Below, piece by piece: positions 24,113 to 32,920 of a stretch of 35,870 bases of DNA. The notes beneath the pieces were generated by a model. It did no database searches, was not told the origin of the DNA, and saw only the letters and a program-made list of their open reading frames with translations. Both the position numbers and the translations under genes were made by a program. The stretch lies in assembly GCA_964523415.1 (NCBI GenBank), contig CAZFZB010000015.1, positions 1 to 35,870 of the forward strand. The letters run 5' to 3'. This stretch comes from M0108 sp964523415 (GTDB lineage: Bacteria; Pseudomonadota; Gammaproteobacteria; Chromatiales; Chromatiaceae). The first letter of the stretch is position 1, and each line of letters starts with the position of its first letter.

Positions 24113-25291
24113 GTGACCAACCCCCTGATCCTGAACCAACTCAGCAGCATTCAGACCATGATGGCAGAGCTCCTGCGCGGCTTGCCTGCCACCGAGGCCA
24201 ATCGGCGCTTCCACCCCCGGTTGGCACCCCTGGCCTGGTATCTCGGCCGAACGGTCTATCGCGAGCTTCATTGGTTGCGCGAGGTCTTGATGGGAGACGC
24301 GGACCTGGCGGAGCGCGTCCGTCAATTCTTCGTAACCCAGGAAGAGGATGCTCCCGGGGAACAACTGCCACCACGGGACCACTTGCTGGCCTGGGCGGAG
24401 GAGTTGCAAGGGGAACACCTGCGCCGCCTGGCGACACCAGGGGCCTTACCAGCGAGCCCCTGGCTGTTTGAGGACCGACTGCCTTGGTTCCTTCTTCAGG
24501 AATCGGCCCGGGATTACGAGGCCATGCTGTGGGTCCTGCTCGCCCGCCGCCTGTCCCTGTACGAAGCCCCCCCGGATGGCAAGTCGCTTGTCGCCCGCCC
24601 GCCGGCCACCGAAATGGCTGAAATCACCCAGGGTCATTTCCGGATCGGATCCCGTGACGATGCCTTCGCCTATGATAATGAACTCCCGCCCCAAGCGGTG
24701 GAGTTGTCCAGCTTCCGCATCGCCCGTCTTCCTGTAGTCAATTGCGAGTATCTGGCCTTCATGGAGGAAGGTGGCTACACCCGCCCTGAGCTCTGGGACC
24801 CGGCGGGACAGGCTTGGGTCATCACCAGCCAGGCCAAATCCCCCTGGCACTGGCGCCAAGATGGCCAGGGCAGCTGGTACGGCCTTGGCCTCAAGGGCGC
24901 GCGCCCCTTGAACCCCGAGGAACCCATCGCCGGCCTCAATCGCCACGAGGCCAGCGCCTATGCCGCCTGGGTGGCGACCTTGGGAGGGATCCACGCCGGG
25001 GCCGTACTTCAGCATGAGTATCAGTGGGAAGTCGCCGCCCGCGCCGGTCACCTCCAGGGCACGGGCCTGGTCTGGGAATGGTGCGCCAACCCCTTCCACC
25101 CCTATCCGGAATTCACTCCCGTCCCGGAACCCTCACCCTCCCAACAAGCCTTCGCATCCCACCTAGGCGTGATGCGAGGTGCCAGCCTTTACACTCAAAG
25201 ATGTCTACGTCGTGCCAGCTTTCGTCACGCCGCCAACCCGGACGACCGTTACCGGATCTCTGGCTTGCGTCTGGTCTTCCCTCCCACCTAA
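24113..25291 (+). CDS. EgtB/SUMF1-like protein lacking the iron-binding histidines
   Basis: A 392-residue protein with the two-domain layout of EgtB: an N-terminal DinB-like helical domain (about 10-160) and a C-terminal FGE-sulfatase (SUMF1) domain (about 195-390, starting MAEITQGHFRIGS and ending RYRISGLRLVF). EgtB joins gamma-glutamylcysteine or cysteine to hercynine using iron held by three histidines. Here the expected His after WYLG is R46, and the HxxxH pair aligns with Q129 and R133. The iron site therefore appears lost, and the protein may be a non-catalytic paralogue or have another role. The start is GTG at 24113; it overlaps an ATG-TGA start-stop at 24111. The ribosome binding site is weak. 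No egtD is nearby. Confidence 0.8.
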   Translation: MTNPLILNQLSSIQTMMAELLRGLPATEANRRFHPRLAPLAWYLGRTVYRELHWLREVLMGDADLAERVRQFFVTQEEDAPGEQLPPRDHLLAWAEELQGEHLRRLATPGALPASPWLFEDRLPWFLLQESARDYEAMLWVLLARRLSLYEAPPDGKSLVARPPATEMAEITQGHFRIGSRDDAFAYDNELPPQAVELSSFRIARLPVVNCEYLAFMEEGGYTRPELWDPAGQAWVITSQAKSPWHWRQDGQGSWYGLGLKGARPLNPEEPIAGLNRHEASAYAAWVATLGGIHAGAVLQHEYQWEVAARAGHLQGTGLVWEWCANPFHPYPEFTPVPEPSPSQQAFASHLGVMRGASLYTQRCLRRASFRHAANPDDRYRISGLRLVFPPT

Positions 25292-25550
25292 ACTCAAGCC
25301 TATCTTGCGGCCATTGAGACCGGATGCCTTCTATGCTGCGCTGCAATACAATGGATTTATATAATTTAATTTCTAAATAATTCATCAAGGTGTAACTTAC
25401 AACCTGATTTTTCAAGCGCTAGGATCCGCGCCCTGTTAGTCGGCCACCGCGCCGAGCCAACCCGCAGGGCGGCGCCTACCCAATAGGGCCCCGCCAGCAA
25501 CCATTCCTGATTGCCTCCCCCCCAGAGGCCGACATCACAGGTAGCCAACG
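25292..25550 (+). promoter_or_regulatory. Leader and probable promoter region of the rnf operon
   Basis: A 259-base gap. It contains an AT-rich block (about 25343-25405) with a perfect TATAAT at 25360-25365, but no good -35 at the matching distance. Further down is a GC-rich segment (about 25465-25500) with GGCGG and CCGCC arms that could form a structured leader. I saw no GG-N10-GC element that would mark a sigma-54 promoter. Confidence 0.35.
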
Positions 25551-26447
25551 ATGGTTTCTATTTTAGTTGCCGTGGCCTTCATGAGTACCCTGGGTTTGAT
25601 GCTGGCCTCCATCCTCGTGGTGGCCAATAAGCACCTTTACGTCTTTGAGGACCCGCGCATTGATCAGGTGGAGGAACTCCTACCCAAGGCCAACTGCGGT
25701 GCCTGCGGCACAGCTGGCTGCCGCCCCTTTGCCGAACTCCTGGTCAAGCGTGAAATCGAGCCTGGCAAATGCACGGTCAACTCCAAAGACATGAACCAGG
25801 TCATCGCCAACTTCCTGGGCGTCGAAATGGGACACCAGGAGAAACAGGTGGCCCGCTTGGCCTGCGCCGGGGGCACTCACGTCGCATACATCCGTGCCTC
25901 CTATGGGGGGATCACTTCTTGCCGGGCTGCGGCCATGGTCTCCGGGGGCGGCAAGGGCTGCTCCTGGGGCTGCCTGGGGATGGGCGATTGTGAGCAAGTC
26001 TGTGACTTCAAGGCCATTCACATGAACCGCCACGGCCTGCCCATCGTCAGCGAGTCCGATTGCACCGCCTGTAACGACTGCGTTGAGGTCTGCCCCAAGG
26101 ATCTCTTCAGCCTGCAACCCGTCAGTCACCAACTCTGGGTAGCCTGTAAAAACCGGGAATTCGGCGATGAGGCTGAGGCGGAATGTGCCGTCATCTGTAC
26201 CGCTTGTGGTCGCTGCGCCCAAGACTCCCCCGAAGGCTTGATCGAGATTCGCGACAACTTGGCGGTCATTGATTACACCAAGAACAGCCTCGCCTCCCGC
26301 GTCGCCATTGAGCGCTGCCCCACTGGCGCCATCGTCTGGCTGGAAGGGGGGGGCAAGATAGAAAAGGGCAAGGATGCGCGCAAGGTGATCCGCAAGGAGG
26401 CTCTCAAACCCGCGAACACCAAGCCGCTGCCGATCGCCAGGGCCTAA
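25551..26447 (+). CDS. rnfB: Rnf complex subunit RnfB (long, multi-cluster type)
   Basis: A 298-residue ferredoxin-like subunit of the Rnf complex, which exchanges electrons between ferredoxin and NAD while moving Na+ or H+. It has one N-terminal membrane helix (about 2-25). The first iron-sulfur domain has C49, C52, C57 and C74 (NCGACGTAGC and GKC). Several more Cys motifs follow: CSWGCLGMGDCEQVC, CTACNDCVEVC and CAVICTACGRC. Proteobacterial RnfB/RsxB is usually about 190 residues with fewer clusters, so this resembles the longer RnfB of anaerobes. RnfB is thought to be the ferredoxin entry point. It is first in the operon, 109 bases before the large oxidoreductase. Confidence 0.92.
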   Translation: MVSILVAVAFMSTLGLMLASILVVANKHLYVFEDPRIDQVEELLPKANCGACGTAGCRPFAELLVKREIEPGKCTVNSKDMNQVIANFLGVEMGHQEKQVARLACAGGTHVAYIRASYGGITSCRAAAMVSGGGKGCSWGCLGMGDCEQVCDFKAIHMNRHGLPIVSESDCTACNDCVEVCPKDLFSLQPVSHQLWVACKNREFGDEAEAECAVICTACGRCAQDSPEGLIEIRDNLAVIDYTKNSLASRVAIERCPTGAIVWLEGGGKIEKGKDARKVIRKEALKPANTKPLPIARA

Positions 26448-26556
26448 CCGCTGATTACCCGTAATTCGACAATCTTAGTAGCTTACCCACCAAGTATCCG
26501 GTTCGCCCGCGCTACCCAGTGCCGGGACTCACCCCTACCATACCGCTGAGAACACC

Positions 26557-29500
26557 ATGGCCATATTCGGAAATAAAGACGAGAAGCCCTTCAAATATCC
26601 TGGCGTCCGCCAAGCGATGGACGGCAACAGCGCCGTCATTCTCTGCGAGCGCGAGGCCTCGGATGCAGCCGGGGCCTACCCCATCACCCCTTCCACCCAG
26701 ATGGGTGAGTATTGGGCCGAAGAGGTCGCCAAAGGCCATCTCAACGTCTCAGGAAAACCCCTGGTCTTCGTCGAGCCCGAGTCCGAGCACGCCGCCGCGG
26801 CTGTCACCGCCGGCATGGCCATGACGGGTCTGCGCGCCACCAATTTCTCCTCGGCCCAGGGCGTGGCCTTCATGCACGAATCCCTATACGGCGCTGTCGG
26901 CAAGCGCCTACCCTACGTTCTCAACATGGGCTGCCGCGCCATCACCAAGGCCAGCCTCAACGTCCATTGCGCCCATGACGATTATCACTGCATCGATGAC
27001 ACGGGCTTCTTTCAGGTGTTCGGCAAGAACACTCAAGAGGCAGCGGATCTCAACCTCATCGCCCGCAAGGTCGCTGAACTTTCCCTGACCCCGGCGGTTG
27101 TGGCGCAGGACGGCTTCCTCACGACCCACCTGATCGAACCACTCATGGTCCCCGAACGGGCACTCGTGGCGGAATACCTCGGCCGTCCTGCCGACATTAT
27201 CCCCTGCCCGACTCCAGCCCAGAAACTCGTCTATGGCGAGACCCGTCGCCGGGTACCCGAGGTCTGGGATGTGGACAAGCCCATGGTATCGGGCCCGGTG
27301 CAGAACCAGGACGCCTATATGCAGGCAGTTGCCGCCCAAAGGCCCTATTTCTTCCATCATATAGCCGCCCTCACCGACCAGGCGATGGATGAGTACTATG
27401 CCCTCACCGGCCGGCGTTACCGCCGCGTGAGGGGGTACAAGATGGATGATGCTGAATACGTGATTTTGGGTCAGGGCAGCATGATCCTACAGGCAGAGGC
27501 CGTCGCCGACTACCTGCGCGAGACTCGCAAGCTGAAGGTTGGCGTGGTGAATCTCACCATGTACCGCCCTTTCCCCGGCGACCTCCTCGGCAACCTCCTC
27601 AAGGGTCGGGCAGGCGTGGCCGTACTGGAAAGAACCGACCAGCCCCTGGCAGAGGACCTGCCGATCATGCGCGAGGTCCGGGCGGCCCTCACCAAGTGCC
27701 TGGAGAATGGCACCATCGGCCGTGATGAGAGCCCACCCTTTCCTGGCTATGCCGCCTATAAATCCGGTGACATGCCACGCCTTTACTCCGGCTGCTATGG
27801 TTTAGGCTCCCGGGACCTCCAGCCCGAGGGCCTGATCGCCGCCATCGAGAACATGTTGCCCACGGGTCGCCGCCAGCGTTTCTTCTATCTGTCGATAGAC
27901 TTCCTTCGCGAGGCGACTGACCCCAAGGAAGAAATCCGCCTCCATGCCCTCCGCGAGGCCTATCCCGAGGTGATTAACCTTGCCCTCAAGGGCAGCGAGA
28001 ATCCCAACCTGCTCCCCAAGGGTGCCATTACGGTGCGCCTGCACTCCGTGGGCGGCTGGGGGGCCGTGACCACGGGCAAGAACCTGGCCATGACCCTCTA
28101 CGACCTCCTGGGTTTCGACATCCGCGCCAACCCCAAGTACGGCTCTGAGAAAAAGGGTCAGCCCACCACCTATTTCCTTTCAGCCGCCCCCGAGGCCATC
28201 CGTCTCAATTGCGAATACACCTATGTGGACGTGGTGATGTCCCCGGATCCCAACGTCTTCACCCATTCCAACCCCATCCTGGGACTTAAGAAGGGGGGTG
28301 TCTTTATCATCCAGTCCAACCTGGACAACCCGGAGGCGGTCTGGTCCACTTTCCCCGTTCACGCCCGGCGTTTCATCATCGACAATGAGATCCGGGTCTT
28401 CTACGTCGATGGCTTCAAGATCGCCCGTGACGAGGCATCTGACCTGGAACTTCAGTTCCGCATGCAGGGTAATGCCTTTCAGGGTGCCTTTTTCGCCGCC
28501 TCGCCGCTGATGGAGCGCGCTGGCCTCGACGAAAAAGGCCTCTTCCAGGCTATTGAAGACCAGTTGAGGTCCAAATTCGGTGGCAAGGGCGAACGCGTAG
28601 TGCAGGACAACCTGCGTGTAGTGCGCCGCGGCTTTGACGAGATCATTGAGATCCAGGATAAGCCCTTCTCCACTGGCCAACTTGTCCCCCACAAAGCGAC
28701 TAAGTTACCCATCATGCTCAAGCAACTGCCTGATGGCGATGGCTTTATCTCCGACATCCACCGCTTCTGGCGGCAGACGGGTTACTTTTACGCCACCGGT
28801 CGCGGCAACAGCAACCTCGCAGACCCCTATCTGGCCTTGAGCCTGATGCCGGTCGCTACCGGTGTCTATCGGGACATGACCCAGATTCGCTTCGAATATC
28901 CCAAGTTCATCCCCGAGAACTGCACCGCCTGTGGGGGCTGCTTCGCTACCTGTCCGGACAGCGCCATCCCTGGACTGGTGAATTCCCTGGCCGAGATTTT
29001 CAACACTGCCATCCAGCGCGTCGAGAAGGGCATGCCCACCCAATATCTCCGCCGTGAGACCCGCAAGGTCGAGAAGCGGCTGCGGGAATTACTGGATGGT
29101 GCAGGAGAGAGCGCCAATACCCGCATCCTCCTCGACCAGGCCGTACTGGAAACCCTGGCTGCCTCGGAACTGGTGGGGGAGCAGAAAGCGGCCCTAGAGA
29201 AGGAGATGGGCCACTTCCTAGAGTCTCTGGCTGGCTTCCAACTCGCCGTCACCAAACCCTACTGGACCAACCGTGAAAAGAAGGAAAAGGGCAGTGGCGG
29301 CCTCTTCAGCATCACCGTCAACCCATACACCTGCAAGGGCTGCATGGAGTGTATCGAGGTGTGCGAGGACGGCGCCCTGGTAGCCGAACCTCAAACCGAA
29401 CAAGCGATCACCGAGATGCAAGCCCGGTGGGGTTTCTGGCTGAACCTGCCGACTACCAATCCCGGCTTTATCCGCATCGAGGACCTCAACGAGAAGGTCG

Positions 29501-31482
29501 GTGCCTTGGAAACCCTGCTCCTCGACAAGGGCAATTATCAGTCCATGGTCTCCGGCGATGGAGCCTGCATGGGCTGCGGCGAGAAGACGGTCATCCATCT
29601 CTTCACCAGCACCGTCACCGCCCTGATGCAGCCGCGGATCAAACAGCACCTGGCAGAGATCGACGACCTCATCAACCGACTGGAGACCCATGTGCGTCTC
29701 AGACTGGCGGCCTGCGTCGACCTCACCAACACCGCGGCCATTGCCAAGGTACTGGATGACAACCATGACAAGGACATCACCCTTGGCGATCTGTCCACCC
29801 AACTCGACCAGGGGCGCAAGGCCCACCCCGTCGATCCTGAATGGCTAGGCTGGGTAACAAGGCTGTTGGGCCAGTTACGTGACCTCAAGGGCCGCTACAC
29901 GGACTCCCAGCCCCGTGCCGAAATGGGCGTAATCAACTCGACGGGTTGTACCTCGGTCTGGGGCTCGACCTACCCCTACAACCCTTACCCCTTCCCCTGG
30001 ACCAGCCACCTCTTCCAGGATTCGCCTTCGGTCGCCATGGGTATCTTCGAGGGTCACATGGGGAAAATGGCCGAAGGTTTCAAGGCCTTGCGCATGGCCC
30101 GTATCGAATTGGACAAGGGCTACCAAGCTGCCGAGCACCAGGCCTTCATGACCTATTTCAACTGGAAGGATTTTACCGAGGAGGAGTGGCGCCTTTGCCC
30201 ACCGGTGGTGAGTATCGGCGGCGACGGTGCCATGTACGATATCGGCTTCCAGAATCTGTCGCGGGCACTCATGTCTGGCATGCCCATCAAGGTCCTGGTC
30301 CTCGACACCCAGGTCTATTCCAACACCGGTGGACAATCCTGCACCTCCGGCTTCATCGGTCAGGTGGCGGACATGGCCCCTTACGGCAAGGTCTGGAAGG
30401 GCAAGACCGAGATCCGTAAGGAGATGGGTCTCATCGGCTTGGCCCATCGCACCAGCTTCGTACTCCAGGGTTCCATCTCCCACCTGAGTCATCTGCTAGA
30501 GGGTTACATCGACGGTCTCAATAGCCACCGCCCTGCCCTGTTCAATATCTACGCGGTATGTCAGCCGGAACACGGTGTCCCCGACTACAGCTCCGAGCGC
30601 CAGAGTCGCCTGGCGGTGGAATCGCGGGCCTATCCCCTCTTCCGCTACGACCCGGATGTAGGTACCAGCTTCGAGGAATGCAGCTCCATCGAGGGTAACC
30701 CCAACCCCGAGGAGGACTGGATCTCCTGGGCCATCAAGTACCAGGACGAGGCCGGCAAGGAACAGCAGATGGAGGTGCCCATGACCTTCGCGGACTTTGC
30801 CATGACCGAAGGCCGCTTCCGCAAGCACTTTCGTAAGGCCCCACCCGAGACCTGGAACGATGCCATGGTGCCCCTGCATGAGTTCCTGGATCTGGACGCC
30901 GGGGATCGCGAGGGAAAATTCCCCTTTATTTGGGGGGTGGATAGCAAGAACCGCCTGATGCGCGCCCTGGTTTCCCAAGAACTGGTCAACTCCTGCGAGG
31001 AGCGGCGGGCCTTCTGGCGGCAGCTACGCGGACTGGTGGGGCTGGACCGCCAATTCGACGAGGAGGCGGTCCGGAATCAGGCCAAGGCCGAGATCGCTCA
31101 AAAGCTTACCACCAGCCTGATCGCCTTGGCCATGGGCGGTACTGGTGCTGGTGTCCTGGCGGACCTCGCCCCCAGCCACGGCTCCAACGGTTCGGGCATG
31201 CTCACCCCAGGCACCCCAACTGCCGCCGGCGGCTGGGAGCCCGTCTGGATTGAAAGCCCCGAGTGCACGGCCTGCGACGAATGCGTGAACATCAACCCCA
31301 AGATATTCACTTATAACGCCCAAAAGCAGGCCATCGTCCAGGATCCCAAGGCTGGCCCCTTCAGGGACGTCGTTAAGGCAGCGGAGAAATGCACCGCAGG
31401 CTGCATCCATCCCGGCACACCCCACAATCCTTCGGAAAAGGATTTGGACAAGCTCATCACCCGGGCAGCCAAATACCAGTAG
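26557..31482 (+). CDS. Giant pyruvate (2-oxoacid):ferredoxin oxidoreductase inside the rnf operon
   Basis: A 1641-residue single-chain PFOR (NifJ type), about 450 longer than the usual ~1180. These enzymes reversibly convert pyruvate and CoA to acetyl-CoA and CO2, reducing ferredoxin. Domain I shows YPITPSTQMGEYW and the arginine of MGCRAI. The two-cluster ferredoxin domain has C789/792/795/799 and C926/929/932/936, with about 125 residues between the sets, far more than normal. The thiamine-diphosphate domain has C1004 and C1007 (GACMGCGE), C1131, GGDGAMYDIGFQNL and SNTGGQSCTSG, with an insertion of about 100 residues between C1007 and C1131. An extra ferredoxin-like domain ends the protein (C1570, C1573, C1576, C1612). 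It lies between rnfB and rnfC, which suggests a direct link to Rnf. A substrate other than pyruvate cannot be excluded. Confidence 0.92.
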   Translation: MAIFGNKDEKPFKYPGVRQAMDGNSAVILCEREASDAAGAYPITPSTQMGEYWAEEVAKGHLNVSGKPLVFVEPESEHAAAAVTAGMAMTGLRATNFSSAQGVAFMHESLYGAVGKRLPYVLNMGCRAITKASLNVHCAHDDYHCIDDTGFFQVFGKNTQEAADLNLIARKVAELSLTPAVVAQDGFLTTHLIEPLMVPERALVAEYLGRPADIIPCPTPAQKLVYGETRRRVPEVWDVDKPMVSGPVQNQDAYMQAVAAQRPYFFHHIAALTDQAMDEYYALTGRRYRRVRGYKMDDAEYVILGQGSMILQAEAVADYLRETRKLKVGVVNLTMYRPFPGDLLGNLLKGRAGVAVLERTDQPLAEDLPIMREVRAALTKCLENGTIGRDESPPFPGYAAYKSGDMPRLYSGCYGLGSRDLQPEGLIAAIENMLPTGRRQRFFYLSIDFLREATDPKEEIRLHALREAYPEVINLALKGSENPNLLPKGAITVRLHSVGGWGAVTTGKNLAMTLYDLLGFDIRANPKYGSEKKGQPTTYFLSAAPEAIRLNCEYTYVDVVMSPDPNVFTHSNPILGLKKGGVFIIQSNLDNPEAVWSTFPVHARRFIIDNEIRVFYVDGFKIARDEASDLELQFRMQGNAFQGAFFAASPLMERAGLDEKGLFQAIEDQLRSKFGGKGERVVQDNLRVVRRGFDEIIEIQDKPFSTGQLVPHKATKLPIMLKQLPDGDGFISDIHRFWRQTGYFYATGRGNSNLADPYLALSLMPVATGVYRDMTQIRFEYPKFIPENCTACGGCFATCPDSAIPGLVNSLAEIFNTAIQRVEKGMPTQYLRRETRKVEKRLRELLDGAGESANTRILLDQAVLETLAASELVGEQKAALEKEMGHFLESLAGFQLAVTKPYWTNREKKEKGSGGLFSITVNPYTCKGCMECIEVCEDGALVAEPQTEQAITEMQARWGFWLNLPTTNPGFIRIEDLNEKVGALETLLLDKGNYQSMVSGDGACMGCGEKTVIHLFTSTVTALMQPRIKQHLAEIDDLINRLETHVRLRLAACVDLTNTAAIAKVLDDNHDKDITLGDLSTQLDQGRKAHPVDPEWLGWVTRLLGQLRDLKGRYTDSQPRAEMGVINSTGCTSVWGSTYPYNPYPFPWTSHLFQDSPSVAMGIFEGHMGKMAEGFKALRMARIELDKGYQAAEHQAFMTYFNWKDFTEEEWRLCPPVVSIGGDGAMYDIGFQNLSRALMSGMPIKVLVLDTQVYSNTGGQSCTSGFIGQVADMAPYGKVWKGKTEIRKEMGLIGLAHRTSFVLQGSISHLSHLLEGYIDGLNSHRPALFNIYAVCQPEHGVPDYSSERQSRLAVESRAYPLFRYDPDVGTSFEECSSIEGNPNPEEDWISWAIKYQDEAGKEQQMEVPMTFADFAMTEGRFRKHFRKAPPETWNDAMVPLHEFLDLDAGDREGKFPFIWGVDSKNRLMRALVSQELVNSCEERRAFWRQLRGLVGLDRQFDEEAVRNQAKAEIAQKLTTSLIALAMGGTGAGVLADLAPSHGSNGSGMLTPGTPTAAGGWEPVWIESPECTACDECVNINPKIFTYNAQKQAIVQDPKAGPFRDVVKAAEKCTAGCIHPGTPHNPSEKDLDKLITRAAKYQ

Positions 31483-31494
31483 TCCGAACCTCCT

Positions 31495-31516
31495 CCGGCC
31501 CGCCTCAGCGGGCCGG
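31495..31516 (+). repeat. Perfect GC-rich hairpin between the oxidoreductase and rnfC
   Basis: CCGGCCCGC (31495-31503) and GCGGGCCGG (31508-31516) form a perfect 9-bp stem with loop CTCA, starting 12 bases after the oxidoreductase stop. No T-run follows, so it is more likely an mRNA-stabilising or processing structure than a terminator. Confidence 0.6.
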
Positions 31517-31558
31517 CCCCGCTCCTAGTGGTGAAACGTCATAAAGGTTAAGAGAATC

Positions 31559-32911
31559 ATGGGCCTTATGAACCTCTTCAGCTCGCGCAGGACCTTCGAC
31601 CACGGCATTCACCCCGTGGAGCATAAGGAGCAGACCGCTGACAAACCCATACGGCGCTTGTCCTTCGCTCCGGAACTGATCCTGCCCCTGTCACAGCACC
31701 GGGGGGCTCCATCCCGGCCCATCGTCAAGGCCGGCCAGGAGGTAGTCCGTGGCGAGCCAATCGCCGAGGCCGATGGCTATTTCTCCGTACCCATCCATGC
31801 CCCCGCGGATGGGGTCATCCGCACCATCGACCTGGCGCCCACGGCAGAAGGCCCCCGCATCCCCGCCATCTTCCTCAAGGTTCATCGTGCCTCCAATCAG
31901 GAGGTACTTTACGACTTGCCCCGTGACCTGTCGGTACTGACGGCGGACGAACTCATTTACGCCGTCCGTTCCTCCGGGCTCGTTGGCCTGGGGGGTGCCG
32001 CCTTCCCGAGTCATGTCAAGATGAAGCCCCCCGAGGGGCGCAAGATCGAGACCCTGGTCGTGAATGGTTGCGAATGCGAGCCCTATCTCACCTGCGACCA
32101 CCGGGTCATGCTGGAACAGGCGGACAGTATCATGGCCGGCATCCGCATCGCCATGCGGGCAACTGGCGCGACCCGAGCCGTAATCGGCATCGAGGACAAC
32201 AAGCCAGACGCCCTCGCCAAACTCAGGGCTCACCTGCCCACGGATCTCCAGGTCTCCGTCGAGGCGGTCGAGACCAAATACCCTCAAGGCGCCGAAAAGA
32301 TCCTGATCAAAAGCCTCTTTGGCTGGGAGGTGCCTGCAGGCGGACTGCCGGCGGATCTGGGTATCGCCGTTTACAATGTCGGCACCTTGGCCCAGATGGG
32401 CGACCTCTTACCACTCAGCCGCGGCCTTATCGAACGCGTCGTGACCGTAAGCGGCCCTGGTGTCATGAAGCCTGGCAATTACCGGGTCCCCATTGGCACC
32501 CCCTTACGTTTTCTGCTCGAACAGACCAAGATGACCGATCAGGCCCACGAGGTTATTCTCGGGGGTCCCATGATGGGCATGTCGGTGGCCTCCCTAGAGG
32601 TCCCGGTGACCAAGGCCGTCTCGGGGGTTGTAGTCCTGGATGTCGAACACCCTGACCTGGCCCACCGCCAAGTCCTGCCCTGCATCCGCTGCTCGGCTTG
32701 CCTGGAGGCCTGCCCAGTGAACCTGAACCCCTCCATGCTTGGTCAATTGGCCCAACACCGGGAATACGACCGCATGGCTAAGGATTATTTTCTGGATCAG
32801 TGTTTCGAATGTGGCTGCTGCGCCTATGTGTGCCCTTCCAACATCCCCCTGACCCAGTACTTTCGAATTGCGAAGGCCATCAACCGCGACCAGAATAGAA
32901 AGATTCATTAA
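31559..32911 (+). CDS. rnfC: Rnf complex subunit RnfC
   Basis: A 450-residue peripheral subunit that carries the NADH/FMN site of the Rnf complex. The flavin/NAD-binding region contains SSGLVGLGGAAFPSHVK (138-154) and VVNGCECEPYLTCD (167-180). Two [4Fe-4S] motifs close the protein: C375/378/381/385 and C415/418/421/425. The C-terminus stops soon after them, without the long Ala/Lys-rich tail of E. coli RsxC. GAGA precedes the ATG. It is 76 bases after the oxidoreductase, with a hairpin between, and nine bases before rnfD. Confidence 0.95.
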   Translation: MGLMNLFSSRRTFDHGIHPVEHKEQTADKPIRRLSFAPELILPLSQHRGAPSRPIVKAGQEVVRGEPIAEADGYFSVPIHAPADGVIRTIDLAPTAEGPRIPAIFLKVHRASNQEVLYDLPRDLSVLTADELIYAVRSSGLVGLGGAAFPSHVKMKPPEGRKIETLVVNGCECEPYLTCDHRVMLEQADSIMAGIRIAMRATGATRAVIGIEDNKPDALAKLRAHLPTDLQVSVEAVETKYPQGAEKILIKSLFGWEVPAGGLPADLGIAVYNVGTLAQMGDLLPLSRGLIERVVTVSGPGVMKPGNYRVPIGTPLRFLLEQTKMTDQAHEVILGGPMMGMSVASLEVPVTKAVSGVVVLDVEHPDLAHRQVLPCIRCSACLEACPVNLNPSMLGQLAQHREYDRMAKDYFLDQCFECGCCAYVCPSNIPLTQYFRIAKAINRDQNRKIH

Positions 32912-32920
32912 GCTCCCACC

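Noticed and set aside
25292..25550. Sigma-54 promoter before rnfB
   Set aside because: A nitrogen-fixation-type promoter would be attractive for rnf, but no GG-N10-GC element with proper spacing was found.
29218..29826. Open frame of 202 codons opposite the large oxidoreductase gene
   Set aside because: Antisense to conserved PFOR sequence; no domain or start signal.
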